A stretch of 40,561 nt of DNA from Bacteroidales bacterium (GCA_017554335.1 JAFZIO010000025.1:1-40561), one strand, 5' to 3'. Shown: positions 33,276 through 40,561, counted from the first letter of the stretch. Numbers and translations are program-made. The notes: generated by a model not told the origin, from the letters alone.

Positions 33276-33731
33276 ATGCGATACCTGATTCGTTCAGTCA
33301 AGTACTTCATTCAGCTGATGGTGATACTGTCGCTGATTATCGCCATCCTGATTGTGGCGAAGGTGGTGGATGCGGATATCTCCAAGATATTCGTGAACGG
33401 CTACGATTCGCTGTGGCAGATTGCGCTTATGATGGCGGTGTTCGCGGCCATTTATCCCCGCTTCGGCTATGCCAAAAGGCAGGCAATAGTGCCGGGCCCG
33501 GATGAAGAGACGGCACCTGTGCTGGAAAGGGTGATGGCCGCCCATGGATATGAGAAGGAAAACCGTACCGACGGGGTGCTTGCCTACCGCAAGCGCTCCG
33601 TCGGTGACCGCCTTCTCCGCCTTTGGGAAGACCGCATAACCGTAACCCGCTTCGTGAGCGGCTATGAGCTGGAGGGCAGCAACAAGGACGTCGTCCGGCT
33701 TATCAATGCTATGAGGGAACAAAACGATTGA
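33276..33731 (+). CDS. Two-helix membrane protein of unknown function
   Basis: The 151-residue protein has two membrane helices (about 9-30, IQLMVILSLIIAILIVAKVV; and about 46-65, WQIALMMAVFAAIYPRFGY). A soluble C-terminal domain follows, with VLERVMAAHGYEKENR and ITVTRFVSGYELEGSNKDVV, of alpha/beta character. I do not recognise a named family, although similar small proteins occur in Bacteroidales. The TGA stop is in the loop of a strong terminator hairpin, so this is the last gene of the transketolase-microprotein-lipoprotein unit. Confidence 0.75.
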   Translation: MRYLIRSVKYFIQLMVILSLIIAILIVAKVVDADISKIFVNGYDSLWQIALMMAVFAAIYPRFGYAKRQAIVPGPDEETAPVLERVMAAHGYEKENRTDGVLAYRKRSVGDRLLRLWEDRITVTRFVSGYELEGSNKDVVRLINAMREQND

Positions 33732-33747
33732 TTTTGTTCCCTTTTTT
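33715..33747 (+). terminator. Strong terminator, first of two hairpins with the same arms
   Basis: GGGAACAAAA (33715-33724) pairs with TTTTGTTCCC (33732-33741), ten perfect pairs, followed by T6-G-T8. The stop codon of the preceding gene lies in the loop. Confidence 0.92.
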
Positions 33748-33764
33748 GTTTTTTTTGCCGTTTT

Positions 33765-33791
33765 GGGAACAAAAGGCCAACGTTTGTTCCC
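33765..33791 (+). promoter_or_regulatory. Second hairpin with the same arms, just before the rhamnosidase gene
   Basis: GGGAACAAA (33765-33773) pairs with TTTGTTCCC (33783-33791) and has no T-tract. It ends 15 bases before the GH78 start. Its left arm can also pair with the right arm of the preceding terminator, which would allow alternative folding. Confidence 0.6.
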
Positions 33792-33806
33792 GCTAACCAA
33801 TAATTT

Positions 33807-36404
33807 ATGAACAATCTTTTCCGTTTCCCTTGGCTCGCCGTACTGGCGTTATTGTTGATCAGTTCTTGTTCCACCCCTTCCGCACCGGCCGGTAAACTCA
33901 CTGAAGCCCTGCCGGACAGCGCCTGGGAGTGTTCCGAGTGGCTTTCCGCCGCAGATGCGCCCGTCATCGAAGGAAAGGTGGGCGACAAGGTGAACTGCCG
34001 CGCGGCAGACGGGGCCAGCTGGTTCCTGGCATCCGTGGTTAACGAAAAGCGCGTCAAGAGCGTTAAGTGGATGACCACCGGCCTGGGAGTGTACGAACTG
34101 TACGTGAACGACCGCCCCATAGGCACGGAGGTGCTCAAGCCCGGTTTCACCCATTGGGGCAAGACCAAGTATTCCTACACCTACGATGTTACGGATGCCG
34201 TAATAAAGAGCCCAAGGAAGCATAATTTCTTCTCGGCACAGGTGACCCCCGGCTGGTGGGCGGACAAGATTGTTACGCCTCCGGGCCACGAAGGCATGAT
34301 AGGCCGCAAGTGCGCTTTCCGCAGCGTGCTTGAATTCACCTACGAAGACGGCAGCACCGAACTCATAGGCACCACCGCAGACAACTGGAGGGCCGGAATC
34401 GCCGGACCCGTCAAGCATGCAGCCATACTCGACGGCGAAGTCTACGACGCCCGCGAGCTTCCCGGATACGAAACGCCACTGGAGCTCGGCCTGCCTGAGG
34501 AGAACACCGAGTTCAACGGCGAAATATTCCCCACCGGCGGCGCCGAAATCTACCTCCGCCGCGACCTTGCCATGGCCCCTCAGCGCACCTACGTCTGGAA
34601 AGACGTTGAGGGCGCCAGCGATGAGGAGTACGGCAAGGTGGTCATCCTGCGCGAGTACAAGCCGGGCGCAAAGGTAAAGCTGAACCCCGGCGAGACGCTG
34701 GTGGTTGACTTCGGGCAGAATGCCGCCGCCGTGCCCTGCTTCTCCTTCAAGGCCGAAGAAGGCACAGTGCTGACCTGCCTGCCCGCCGAGCTGCTGAACG
34801 ACGGCAACGGCGCCAAGAGCCGCGGCATGGACGGCCCCGAGGGTAGCTGCCACCGTCTGAACCTCCGTATCCCGGACCAGGGCATGATACTGGAGTACAC
34901 CTTCGGCCCGCAGAAGGGCTACGTGAGCTATTATCCCCACTGCACTTTCTTCGGCTACCGCCTGATCTCCGTCACCGCCACCGGCGAGGTTACCTTCCGC
35001 TTCATCGAGTCCATACCTGTAACCTCCATCGCGAAGAATTTGGAGACCGGGCGCATAACCACCGGCGACGAGAGCGTCAACAAGCTCATCTCCAATACCA
35101 TCTGGGGCCAGAGGTCGAACTACCTGTCGGTGCCTACCGACTGCCCTCAGCGCAACGAGCGCCTTGGCTGGACGGCCGACACGCAGGTGTTCTCCGAGAC
35201 CGGCACCTTCTTCGCCAACACCGACCGCTTCTTCCACAAGTGGATGCGCGACATGCGTGACACCCAGACGCCTTCGGGCGCCTTCCCGGGAGTGGCCCCG
35301 CTGGCCCAGTATGGCGCCGAGCCCACCAGCATGAGCCGCCTCGGCTGGGCCGACGCCGGCGTAATCGTCCCCTGGACCGTCTGGAAGCAGTTCGGCGACA
35401 ACGCCATCGTGGACGAGAACTGGGAGGCCATGGACCTCTGGATGAACCATATCAACGACACCAAGTACGACCATGCCACCCTTGTCCACGAGAACGGCAA
35501 CTACCAGTGGGCCGACTGGCTCAGCTACGAGCCGCTGGAGTCGCACGAAAAGGGCATCTTCACCCAGGACAAGAAGGGCAACCGCATCATTCGTCCGGAC
35601 GCCTACGAGTATTGGACCTACCTGGGCGCGTCCTACTGGGCCATCGACGCCGGCATGATGCGCGACATGGCTGCAGCCACCGGCCGCGACGCCGCCCGCT
35701 ACCAGGCGATGGAAGACGCCGCCCGCGCCTACCTGAGGGAGCGTTTCCTGAACGCCGACGGCACCTTCAAGACGGAGATTCTGAATACCATGCAGACGCC
35801 GGCCCTCTTCGCCCTGAAGAACCGGCTGGTGGAAGGGGAGGCCCTGGAGGCCATGAAGGCACGCCTGCGCGAGAACTTCGCCGCCCACGGCGGATGCCTG
35901 CAGACGGGCTTCCTGGGCACGTCCATTCTTATGGGCACGCTGACCGACAACGGCATGGCCGATATCGCCTGGGACCTCCTGTTCCAGCGTAAGAACCCCA
36001 GCTGGCTGTACTCCGTGGACAACGGCGCCACCACCATCTGGGAGCGTTGGAACAGCTACACCCTGGAGCACGGCATGGGCCCGAAGGGCATGAACAGCTT
36101 CAACCATTACGCCTACGGATGCGTGTGCCAGTGGATCTGGGAGACCGCCGCGGGCATTGCCGCCGACCCTGCCGATCCGGGATTCAAGCACATCATCATG
36201 CGTCCCGTGCCCGACAAGCGTCTGGGCTCGCTGGATGCCGAATACGACTCCGACGCCGGCACCATAAAGAGCTCCTGGCGTTACGACGGGGACGCCTGGA
36301 CCTGGACCTTCAGCATTCCTGAAGGCGCCACTGCTTCCGTCACCCTGCCCGGAGAGACAGAGGCAACGGAGTACTCTGCGGGCACTTACACTGTAACCAA
36401 ATGA
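33807..36404 (+). CDS. GH78 alpha-L-rhamnosidase lipoprotein
   Basis: The 865-residue protein has a lipoprotein signal (MNNLFRFPWLAVLALLLISSC, Cys21), so it is probably anchored in the outer membrane. The N-terminal part is beta-rich, including a domain with GLGVYELYVNDRPIGTEVLK, typical of GH78 N-domains. The (alpha/alpha)6 catalytic barrel starts at about residue 410 and contains the GH78 signature DCPQRNERLGWTADTQ (about 445-460), with the Glu/Asp residues thought to act in inverting hydrolysis. WERWNSYTLEHGMGPKGMNS follows later, and a small beta C-terminal domain closes the protein. The enzyme removes terminal alpha-L-rhamnose from plant glycans or glycosides. A GH3 gene follows after 11 bases. 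Confidence 0.92.
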   Translation: MNNLFRFPWLAVLALLLISSCSTPSAPAGKLTEALPDSAWECSEWLSAADAPVIEGKVGDKVNCRAADGASWFLASVVNEKRVKSVKWMTTGLGVYELYVNDRPIGTEVLKPGFTHWGKTKYSYTYDVTDAVIKSPRKHNFFSAQVTPGWWADKIVTPPGHEGMIGRKCAFRSVLEFTYEDGSTELIGTTADNWRAGIAGPVKHAAILDGEVYDARELPGYETPLELGLPEENTEFNGEIFPTGGAEIYLRRDLAMAPQRTYVWKDVEGASDEEYGKVVILREYKPGAKVKLNPGETLVVDFGQNAAAVPCFSFKAEEGTVLTCLPAELLNDGNGAKSRGMDGPEGSCHRLNLRIPDQGMILEYTFGPQKGYVSYYPHCTFFGYRLISVTATGEVTFRFIESIPVTSIAKNLETGRITTGDESVNKLISNTIWGQRSNYLSVPTDCPQRNERLGWTADTQVFSETGTFFANTDRFFHKWMRDMRDTQTPSGAFPGVAPLAQYGAEPTSMSRLGWADAGVIVPWTVWKQFGDNAIVDENWEAMDLWMNHINDTKYDHATLVHENGNYQWADWLSYEPLESHEKGIFTQDKKGNRIIRPDAYEYWTYLGASYWAIDAGMMRDMAAATGRDAARYQAMEDAARAYLRERFLNADGTFKTEILNTMQTPALFALKNRLVEGEALEAMKARLRENFAAHGGCLQTGFLGTSILMGTLTDNGMADIAWDLLFQRKNPSWLYSVDNGATTIWERWNSYTLEHGMGPKGMNSFNHYAYGCVCQWIWETAAGIAADPADPGFKHIIMRPVPDKRLGSLDAEYDSDAGTIKSSWRYDGDAWTWTFSIPEGATASVTLPGETEATEYSAGTYTVTK

Positions 36405-36415
36405 TTTAAACAGAT

Positions 36416-38470
36416 ATGAAAAAGCACTTGATACTGACCCTCGCCGTGCTGCTCGGCGGCTTTGCCGTGCTGGCGCAGAACGTAATAGGCCTGGAAGACC
36501 GCGAGCGTGCGGCTTCGCTGGTAAAGCAGATGACGCTGGAAGAGAAATGCGCCCTCATTACCGGGCAGCAGGACGGTTTCTATACCGCCGCCGTGCCGCG
36601 TCTGGGCATCCCTTCCGTACGTATGGCCGACGGCCCCCAGGGTGTGCGAAACAACACCCACAGCACCTATTACCCCTGCGGAATAAGCCTCGCGGCCTCT
36701 TTCAACCGCGAAGTGGCGCACGGGGTGGGCACCGGCATTGGTTGGGACGCAAGTGCCCGAGGGGTGCGCATAATGCTCTGCCCCGGCGTGAACATCTACC
36801 GTTCGGCACTCTGCGGCCGCAACTTCGAGTACTACGGCGAAGACCCGTACCTGGCTTCCGAGACCGCCGTGCAGTACATCCGCGGCATACAGGAGCAGAG
36901 GGTGGTGGCGACCATCAAGCACTTCGCCCTGAACAACCAGGAGTTCGACCGTCACTGGACTTCTTCCGTGGCGGACGAGCGCACTATTAACGAGATATAT
37001 TTCCCCACCTTCCGCAAGGCGGTGGAAGAGGCCCACGTGGGTGCCGTCATGACCAGCTACAACCCCGTGAACGGGGCTCATGCCGCAGAGAATTCCTGGC
37101 TAATCGGCCAGCTTCGCCGCTGGGGCCACGAGGGCATAGTGATGTCTGACTGGACCTCCACCTACACCACTCTGGGCAGCCTCTACAGCGGCCTGGACCT
37201 GGAGATGCCGAGGGGCTACGTGCTTAACTACCAGGCCGTAAAGGCCCTGGTGGACAATGGCACGGTGAGCGAGTCGGTAGTAGACCTGAAGTGCCTGCAC
37301 ATACTGTCCGTCTTCTCCGCCTACGGCCTGCTGGACAAGCCCATGGCGGACGAGTCCATCCCCGAGAACAACCCGCCGTCACGCGAGAAGGCTTACGCCG
37401 CCGCACTTGAGGGCCCGGTGCTGCTGAAGAACGACGGCATCCTGCCCATCAAGGCCGCCCGCAAGAACAATATAGTGGTGCTCGGCCCCAACGCCGACAT
37501 CATCCCTTACGGCGGAGGTTCCGGCAAGATGGACCCCATCGAGGGTGCCACGACCACGCTCTGGCAGGGAGTAGCCTCCCTCGGCAAGAAGTACAAGGCC
37601 ACGTTGATGGACTGGCGGAACATAGACGAGAAGGCGCTCGCCAAGGCTACGGCCGTAATTGTCTCCGTCGGCTTCGACCATGATACCGAGAGGGAAGGCG
37701 CCGACCGCACATACTCGCTGCCAAAGGGACAGGACGAGCTGATTGCGCGCGTTGCTGCGGTGAACCCCAACGTGCTGGTTGTGGCCAACAGCGGCGGCGA
37801 GTTCGACGTCACGCCTTGGATTGGCAGTGTCAAGGGCCTGCTGATGGCCTGGTACGGCGGGCAGGAGAGCGGACGCGCGCTTGCGGACATCATCTCCGGC
37901 GCCGTGTCGCCTTCCGGCCGCCTGCCGTTCACCTTCTGGGGCAGCTTCGAGAAGAATCCCTCCAGCGCCAGCTACCACGCAGTGGTGCCGGCCGTGAAGC
38001 AGCGCAGCAAGAACCGTGACCCCTATCCCAATGCCGAATACAAAGAGGGCGTCTTCCTGGGATACCGCGGGGTGGAGCACTTCGGAGTACAGCCCATGTT
38101 CCCCTTCGGCTACGGCCTGGGCTACAGCAGCTTCGAGTATTCCGGCATTTCGGTCGAGCCGGGCGCAACAGGCCTGGTGCTGAGTTTTACCGTCAAGAAT
38201 ACCGGCAAGCTTACGGCTTCCGAAGTGGCGCAGGTCTATGTGGCCTGCCCGGAATCGGCGGTCCTTCGCCCCGCCCGGGAGCTCAAGGGCTACGAGAAAG
38301 TCTGCCTCAAGAAAGGGGAGTCCAGGACCGTTTCCGTTCTGCTGCCCAATACCGCCTTCGCCCATTACCGCATAGACGACCACAACTGGGTCGTAGACCC
38401 CGGCAAGTACCTTATTCAGGTCGGAGCCTCCGCGGAGGATATTCGTCTGGAGACCGAGGTGGTGATGTAA
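36416..38470 (+). CDS. GH3 beta-glucosidase-type glycoside hydrolase
   Basis: The 684-residue secreted protein has a signal peptide (MKKHLILTLAVLLGGFAVLAQ). The GH3 TIM-barrel contains VRMADGPQGVRNN, LCPGVNIYRSALCGRNFEYY, ATIKHFALNNQEFDRH and GIVMSDWTSTY, where Asp245 is the expected nucleophile. The alpha/beta domain has TEREGADRTYSLP, in the position of the acid/base Glu, and GGEFDVTPW. A C-terminal Fn3-like domain (LSFTVKNTGKLTASEVAQVY) completes a three-domain GH3 of usual length. Together with the rhamnosidase it could strip rhamnose and then glucose from rutinoside-like plant compounds; this is inference. No SusC/SusD genes are seen nearby. Confidence 0.93.
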   Translation: MKKHLILTLAVLLGGFAVLAQNVIGLEDRERAASLVKQMTLEEKCALITGQQDGFYTAAVPRLGIPSVRMADGPQGVRNNTHSTYYPCGISLAASFNREVAHGVGTGIGWDASARGVRIMLCPGVNIYRSALCGRNFEYYGEDPYLASETAVQYIRGIQEQRVVATIKHFALNNQEFDRHWTSSVADERTINEIYFPTFRKAVEEAHVGAVMTSYNPVNGAHAAENSWLIGQLRRWGHEGIVMSDWTSTYTTLGSLYSGLDLEMPRGYVLNYQAVKALVDNGTVSESVVDLKCLHILSVFSAYGLLDKPMADESIPENNPPSREKAYAAALEGPVLLKNDGILPIKAARKNNIVVLGPNADIIPYGGGSGKMDPIEGATTTLWQGVASLGKKYKATLMDWRNIDEKALAKATAVIVSVGFDHDTEREGADRTYSLPKGQDELIARVAAVNPNVLVVANSGGEFDVTPWIGSVKGLLMAWYGGQESGRALADIISGAVSPSGRLPFTFWGSFEKNPSSASYHAVVPAVKQRSKNRDPYPNAEYKEGVFLGYRGVEHFGVQPMFPFGYGLGYSSFEYSGISVEPGATGLVLSFTVKNTGKLTASEVAQVYVACPESAVLRPARELKGYEKVCLKKGESRTVSVLLPNTAFAHYRIDDHNWVVDPGKYLIQVGASAEDIRLETEVVM

Positions 38471-38485
38471 GGGGGGGGCAGGCCT

Positions 38486-38645
38486 GGGCCGATTTGGCTA
38501 GGTCGCTCGGGCCCGCTGGAGTGTGGTTTTGGGCCCGCAGATGGGTTTTTTGTGGCGTTTCGGCCCGCTTGATGGCGGCTCCGGGCCCGGGAGGCGGTTT
38601 CTGGTGGCCTTTGGGCCCGCCGGAGTACTTCTGCGGGCCGGAACG
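38486..38645 (+). repeat. GGGCCC-core tandem repeat array, 52-base period (locus 2)
   Basis: After the GH3 stop and a G8 run, cores start at 38509, 38531, 38561 (CGGCCC), 38583, 38613 and 38635, spaced 22, 30, 22, 30 and 22. An earlier GGGCC at 38486 is off the rule by a few bases. The units are diverged but keep TTTTGGGCCCGC and GGCGGTTT-like segments in the same strand sense as locus 1 at 18734-18998, where the spacing is the same. It fills the first part of a 455-base gap; the rest is the argG leader. Confidence 0.8.
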
Positions 38646-38710
38646 GCTACTAGACCGCGCATGAAGCACAATGGTCATGGCGATTATGTCGACATTACCA
38701 AAATAATTAC

Positions 38711-38718
38711 TATCTTTG
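38711..38718 (+). promoter_or_regulatory. Candidate -7 box of the arginine operon
   Basis: TATCTTTG matches TAnnTTTG. It lies 9 bases before the ATG of the leader peptide and 207 bases before the GNAT gene, implying a leader transcript of about 200 bases. Confidence 0.6.
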
Positions 38719-38727
38719 CCACCGTCT

Positions 38728-38778
38728 ATGACAACGGCGAACCACATAGTCCCCAGGGGGGCTCGAGTCCGAGTGTAG
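38728..38778 (+). CDS. Candidate arginine leader peptide (16 aa)
   Basis: The frame from ATG 38728 to TAG 38778 reads MTTANHIVPRGARVRV. Three of the last seven residues are Arg, encoded by AGG (38755), CGA (38764) and CGA (38770). These codons look uncommon in the neighbouring genes, which mostly use CGC or CGT. The last Arg codon lies in the 5' arm of a strong hairpin (38769-38805), and the downstream genes are an arginine-pathway GNAT and argG. This is the classical layout of an amino-acid attenuation peptide. Translation is not proven. Confidence 0.5.
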   Translation: MTTANHIVPRGARVRV

Positions 38779-38805
38779 GAGGCGTAGAACCCTCCCACAC
38801 TCCGG
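38769..38805 (+). promoter_or_regulatory. Leader hairpin overlapping the Arg codons
   Basis: GAGTGTAGGAGG (38771-38782) pairs with CCTCCCACACTC (38791-38802), with one A-C mismatch, and CC/GG can extend the stem. The 5' arm includes the last Arg codon and stop of the leader peptide, so a stalled ribosome would prevent folding. A weak T-rich stretch (TTTATGTTT) follows at 38813-38821. Confidence 0.55.
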
Positions 38806-38867
38806 AAAATCCGTTTATGTTTAATTCCAACACGGCTTTTCACCCAGATAATTGCAATTGACAATCT

Positions 38868-38912
38868 CGGTTTGTCTTGCCATTGGGGCAGTCTTTTGCC
38901 CAAGGCAAACCG
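38868..38912 (+). promoter_or_regulatory. Second leader hairpin before the GNAT gene
   Basis: CGGTTTG (38868-38874) pairs with CAAACCG (38906-38912) around an inner stem GGGCA/TGCCC (38886-38890 and 38897-38901). It ends 13 bases before the GNAT start and has no T-tract, so it may act on translation or be an antiterminator partner. Confidence 0.5.
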
Positions 38913-38925
38913 CAAATAATAAAGA

Positions 38926-39486
38926 ATGAACATTAATGTATCTGTGGCCGACGGCAGCCACGCCAAATATGCGGAAGCTATTTGCGAAGAGATTTACATT
39001 TCCTCGTTGGAGCGCCGTACGGGTATTGCAAAACGTACTCCCGAGTACATAATAGAGAAAATGGAAGCCGGCAAGGCGGTTATAGCGCTTACCGAGGATG
39101 GCGAGTTCGCAGGGTTCTCCTACATAGAGTCCTGGGGCGGAAAGAGCTTCGTGGCCAACTCCGGTCTTATCGTTGCCCACAAATTCAGGGGCCAGGGTCT
39201 TGCAAAGCGCATCAAGGAGCAGACCTTCATCCTTTCCCGCAAGCTGTTCCCGAACGCTAAGATTTTCTCCATCACCACCGGCGCCGCCGTGATGAAGATG
39301 AACTATGAATTCGGCTTCCGCCCTGTGCCTTACGCCGAGCTCACGGACGATCCGGAGTTCTGGAAGGGTTGCGAGGGATGCCGCAACTTCCATATCCTCC
39401 AGGCCAACGAATACAGGATGTGCCTGTGCACCGGCCTGCTTTACGATCCGAACGAACATTTAGAAATACACCACCCGGGAGAATAG
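38926..39486 (+). CDS. GNAT acyltransferase of arginine biosynthesis, candidate N-succinylglutamate synthase
   Basis: The 186-residue GNAT protein has the acetyl-CoA-binding loop region around LIVAHKFRGQGLAKRIKEQT (R-G-x-G-x-A type, about 85-104). Its C-terminal part contains FGFRPVPYAELTDDPEFW and a Cys-rich stretch (GCEGCRNFH, MCLCTG). It lies one base before argG in what looks like the arginine operon. In Bacteroides a GNAT at the same position next to argG is reported to act as N-succinylglutamate synthase, the first step of the succinylated arginine route. I transfer that role by position and resemblance. N-acetylglutamate synthase is the alternative. Confidence 0.65.
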   Translation: MNINVSVADGSHAKYAEAICEEIYISSLERRTGIAKRTPEYIIEKMEAGKAVIALTEDGEFAGFSYIESWGGKSFVANSGLIVAHKFRGQGLAKRIKEQTFILSRKLFPNAKIFSITTGAAVMKMNYEFGFRPVPYAELTDDPEFWKGCEGCRNFHILQANEYRMCLCTGLLYDPNEHLEIHHPGE

Positions 39487-39487
39487 T

Positions 39488-40561
39488 ATGAAAAAGGTAG
39501 TAGTAGCTTTCAGCGGAGGTCTCGACACCTCCTACACAGTGATGTACCTCGCAAAAGAGAAGGGGTACGAGGTCCACGCGGCATGCGCGGACACCGGCGG
39601 CTTCAGCCCCGAGCAGCTCCGCACCAACGAAGAGAACGCCTACAAGCTGGGCGCGACCAAATATGTGACTCTGGACGTCACCCGCGAGTACTACGACAAG
39701 AGCCTGCGGTACATGGTGTACGGCAACGTGCTCCGCAACGGCACATATCCCATTTCCGTGTCTTCCGAGCGTATCTTCCAGGCGGCGGCTATCGCCCGTT
39801 ACGCCAAGGAGATAGGGGCGGACGCAATCGCCCACGGCTCCACCGGCGCCGGCAACGACCAGGTGCGTTTCGACATGACCTTCCTGGTGCTCTGCCCCGG
39901 AGTGGAGATAATTACCCTCACCCGCGACGGCAACCTTTCCCGCCAGGAAGAGGTGGACTACCTGAATGCCCATGGCTTCAAGGCCGACTTCGCCAAACTC
40001 AAATACAGCTACAACGTGGGTCTGTGGGGCACCTCCATCTGTGGCGGCGAGATTCTCGACTCCAAGCAGGGGCTGCCCGAATCGGCCTACCTCAAACAGG
40101 TCACCAAGAGCGGCAGTGAGATTCTCGCACTCGGTTTCGAGAAGGGCGAGCTCAAGAGCGTCAACGGCAAGAAGTACGACGACCCCATCGCCGCCATCCG
40201 TGCCGTTGAGGCAATCGGTTCCGCTTACGGAATCGGCCGTGACATGCATGTGGGCGATACCATCATAGGCATCAAGGGACGCGTTGGCTTCGAGGCTGCG
40301 GCTCCCATGCTCATAATCGGCGCACACAAATTCCTGGAGAAGTTCACCCTCAGCAAGTGGCAGCAGTACTGGAAGGACCAGGTGGCCAATTGGTACGGCA
40401 TGTTCCTGCACGAGAGCCAGTACTTCGAGCCCGTCATGGCCGACATAGAGGCCATGCTGGAGAGCAGCCAGCGCAACGTGAACGGCACCGTAACCCTGGA
40501 GCTGAGGCCTTACTGCTTCTCCACCGTCGGCTGCGACTCCCCGGACGACCTTGTCCACAAC
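39488..40561 (+). CDS. argG: Argininosuccinate synthase (partial, C-terminus outside window)
   Basis: Reading from ATG 39488, 358 codons are visible up to the window end; about 40 residues should be missing. The enzyme joins citrulline and aspartate with ATP to argininosuccinate. The ATP-binding P-loop is VVAFSGGLDTSYT at the N-terminus. HGSTGAGNDQVRFDMTF is the conserved citrulline/aspartate-binding stretch, and YSYNVGLWGTSICGGE and GRVGFEAAAPMLI fit the Bacteroidetes type of this enzyme. The gene starts one base after the GNAT stop. Further arg genes probably follow outside the window. Confidence 0.95.
   Translation, partial: MKKVVVAFSGGLDTSYTVMYLAKEKGYEVHAACADTGGFSPEQLRTNEENAYKLGATKYVTLDVTREYYDKSLRYMVYGNVLRNGTYPISVSSERIFQAAAIARYAKEIGADAIAHGSTGAGNDQVRFDMTFLVLCPGVEIITLTRDGNLSRQEEVDYLNAHGFKADFAKLKYSYNVGLWGTSICGGEILDSKQGLPESAYLKQVTKSGSEILALGFEKGELKSVNGKKYDDPIAAIRAVEAIGSAYGIGRDMHVGDTIIGIKGRVGFEAAAPMLIIGAHKFLEKFTLSKWQQYWKDQVANWYGMFLHESQYFEPVMADIEAMLESSQRNVNGTVTLELRPYCFSTVGCDSPDDLVHN

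Noticed and set aside
33849-36191. 780-codon open frame antisense to the rhamnosidase
   Set aside because: The GH78 signature is on the plus strand; the antisense translation has no plausible motifs or signal.
38755-38805. tRNA-like TPsiC segment (GGCTCGAGTCC)
   Set aside because: No acceptor stem, D arm or anticodon arm can be folded around it; it belongs to the Arg-codon frame and hairpin.
38412-38966. Minus-strand and plus-strand open frames across locus 2 and the argG leader
   Set aside because: They cover repeat DNA, the promoter and leader hairpins, and show no domain or start context.

Overview
The window looks like chromosomal DNA of a fairly GC-rich member of the Bacteroidales. The evidence is indirect but consistent. 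Promoters carry the Bacteroidetes -7 box TAnnTTTG, with no clear Shine-Dalgarno sequences. Several proteins belong to families typical of the order: fimbrillin-like/BACON/FISUMP lipoproteins, a DUF5686 outer-membrane protein, an S16 with a long Ala/Glu/Lys tail, and a GNAT acyltransferase next to argG. A Rikenellaceae- or Cryptobacteroides-like gut lineage is my guess; no rRNA gene is present to place it. No tRNA, rRNA, insertion sequence or CRISPR array was seen.

Layout. (1) 1-6765, minus strand: a compact export operon in the order HlyD-like adaptor, peptidase-less ABC1, ABC2, TolC, and an RND-type lipoprotein adaptor cut by the window edge. It resembles the NHLM/NHLP-type peptide exporters, but no precursor peptide gene is visible here. 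(2) 6886-11878: housekeeping genes rpsP-rimM (plus), then a DUF5686 barrel protein and pgk (minus). (3) 11956-15672, plus: a 39-codon microprotein, an Omp28-like/BACON lipoprotein, an RlmI-like methyltransferase and a head-GIN lipoprotein. (4) 15669-18677: a CotH-kinase protein and a lysozyme-fold-like protein (minus), divergent from an orphan lipoprotein (plus). (5) 18734-18998: a GGGCCC repeat array. (6) 19018-24800, minus: a complete TolC-MFP-RND efflux operon ending in a PII-like gene. (7) 24899-28950: lgt (plus), then a Spy-like protein, a small membrane anti-sigma candidate, an ECF sigma factor and lepA (minus). (8) 29016-33731, plus: split transketolase, a second microprotein, a fimbrillin/FISUMP lipoprotein and a two-helix membrane protein, closed by a strong terminator. 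(9) 33807-38470: a GH78 rhamnosidase and a GH3 glucosidase. (10) 38509-38645: a second GGGCCC array. (11) 38711-40561: a promoter and an Arg-rich leader peptide with hairpins, then an arginine-pathway GNAT and argG (cut by the window end).

The most unusual items are the following. The first is the NHLM-like exporter lacking its C39 peptidase and coupled to TolC plus an RND adaptor. The second is two related microproteins (Y-x-KP-x-L start, PGS-x-x-D-x-YD end), each directly upstream of a large surface lipoprotein. The third is two intergenic arrays obeying the same 22/30-base alternation of GGGCCC cores (52-base period). The fourth is a candidate arginine attenuator ahead of the GNAT-argG pair. 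The fifth is a duplicated AACC-N-CGTCTA promoter in which each -35 element overlaps the stop codon of the preceding gene.
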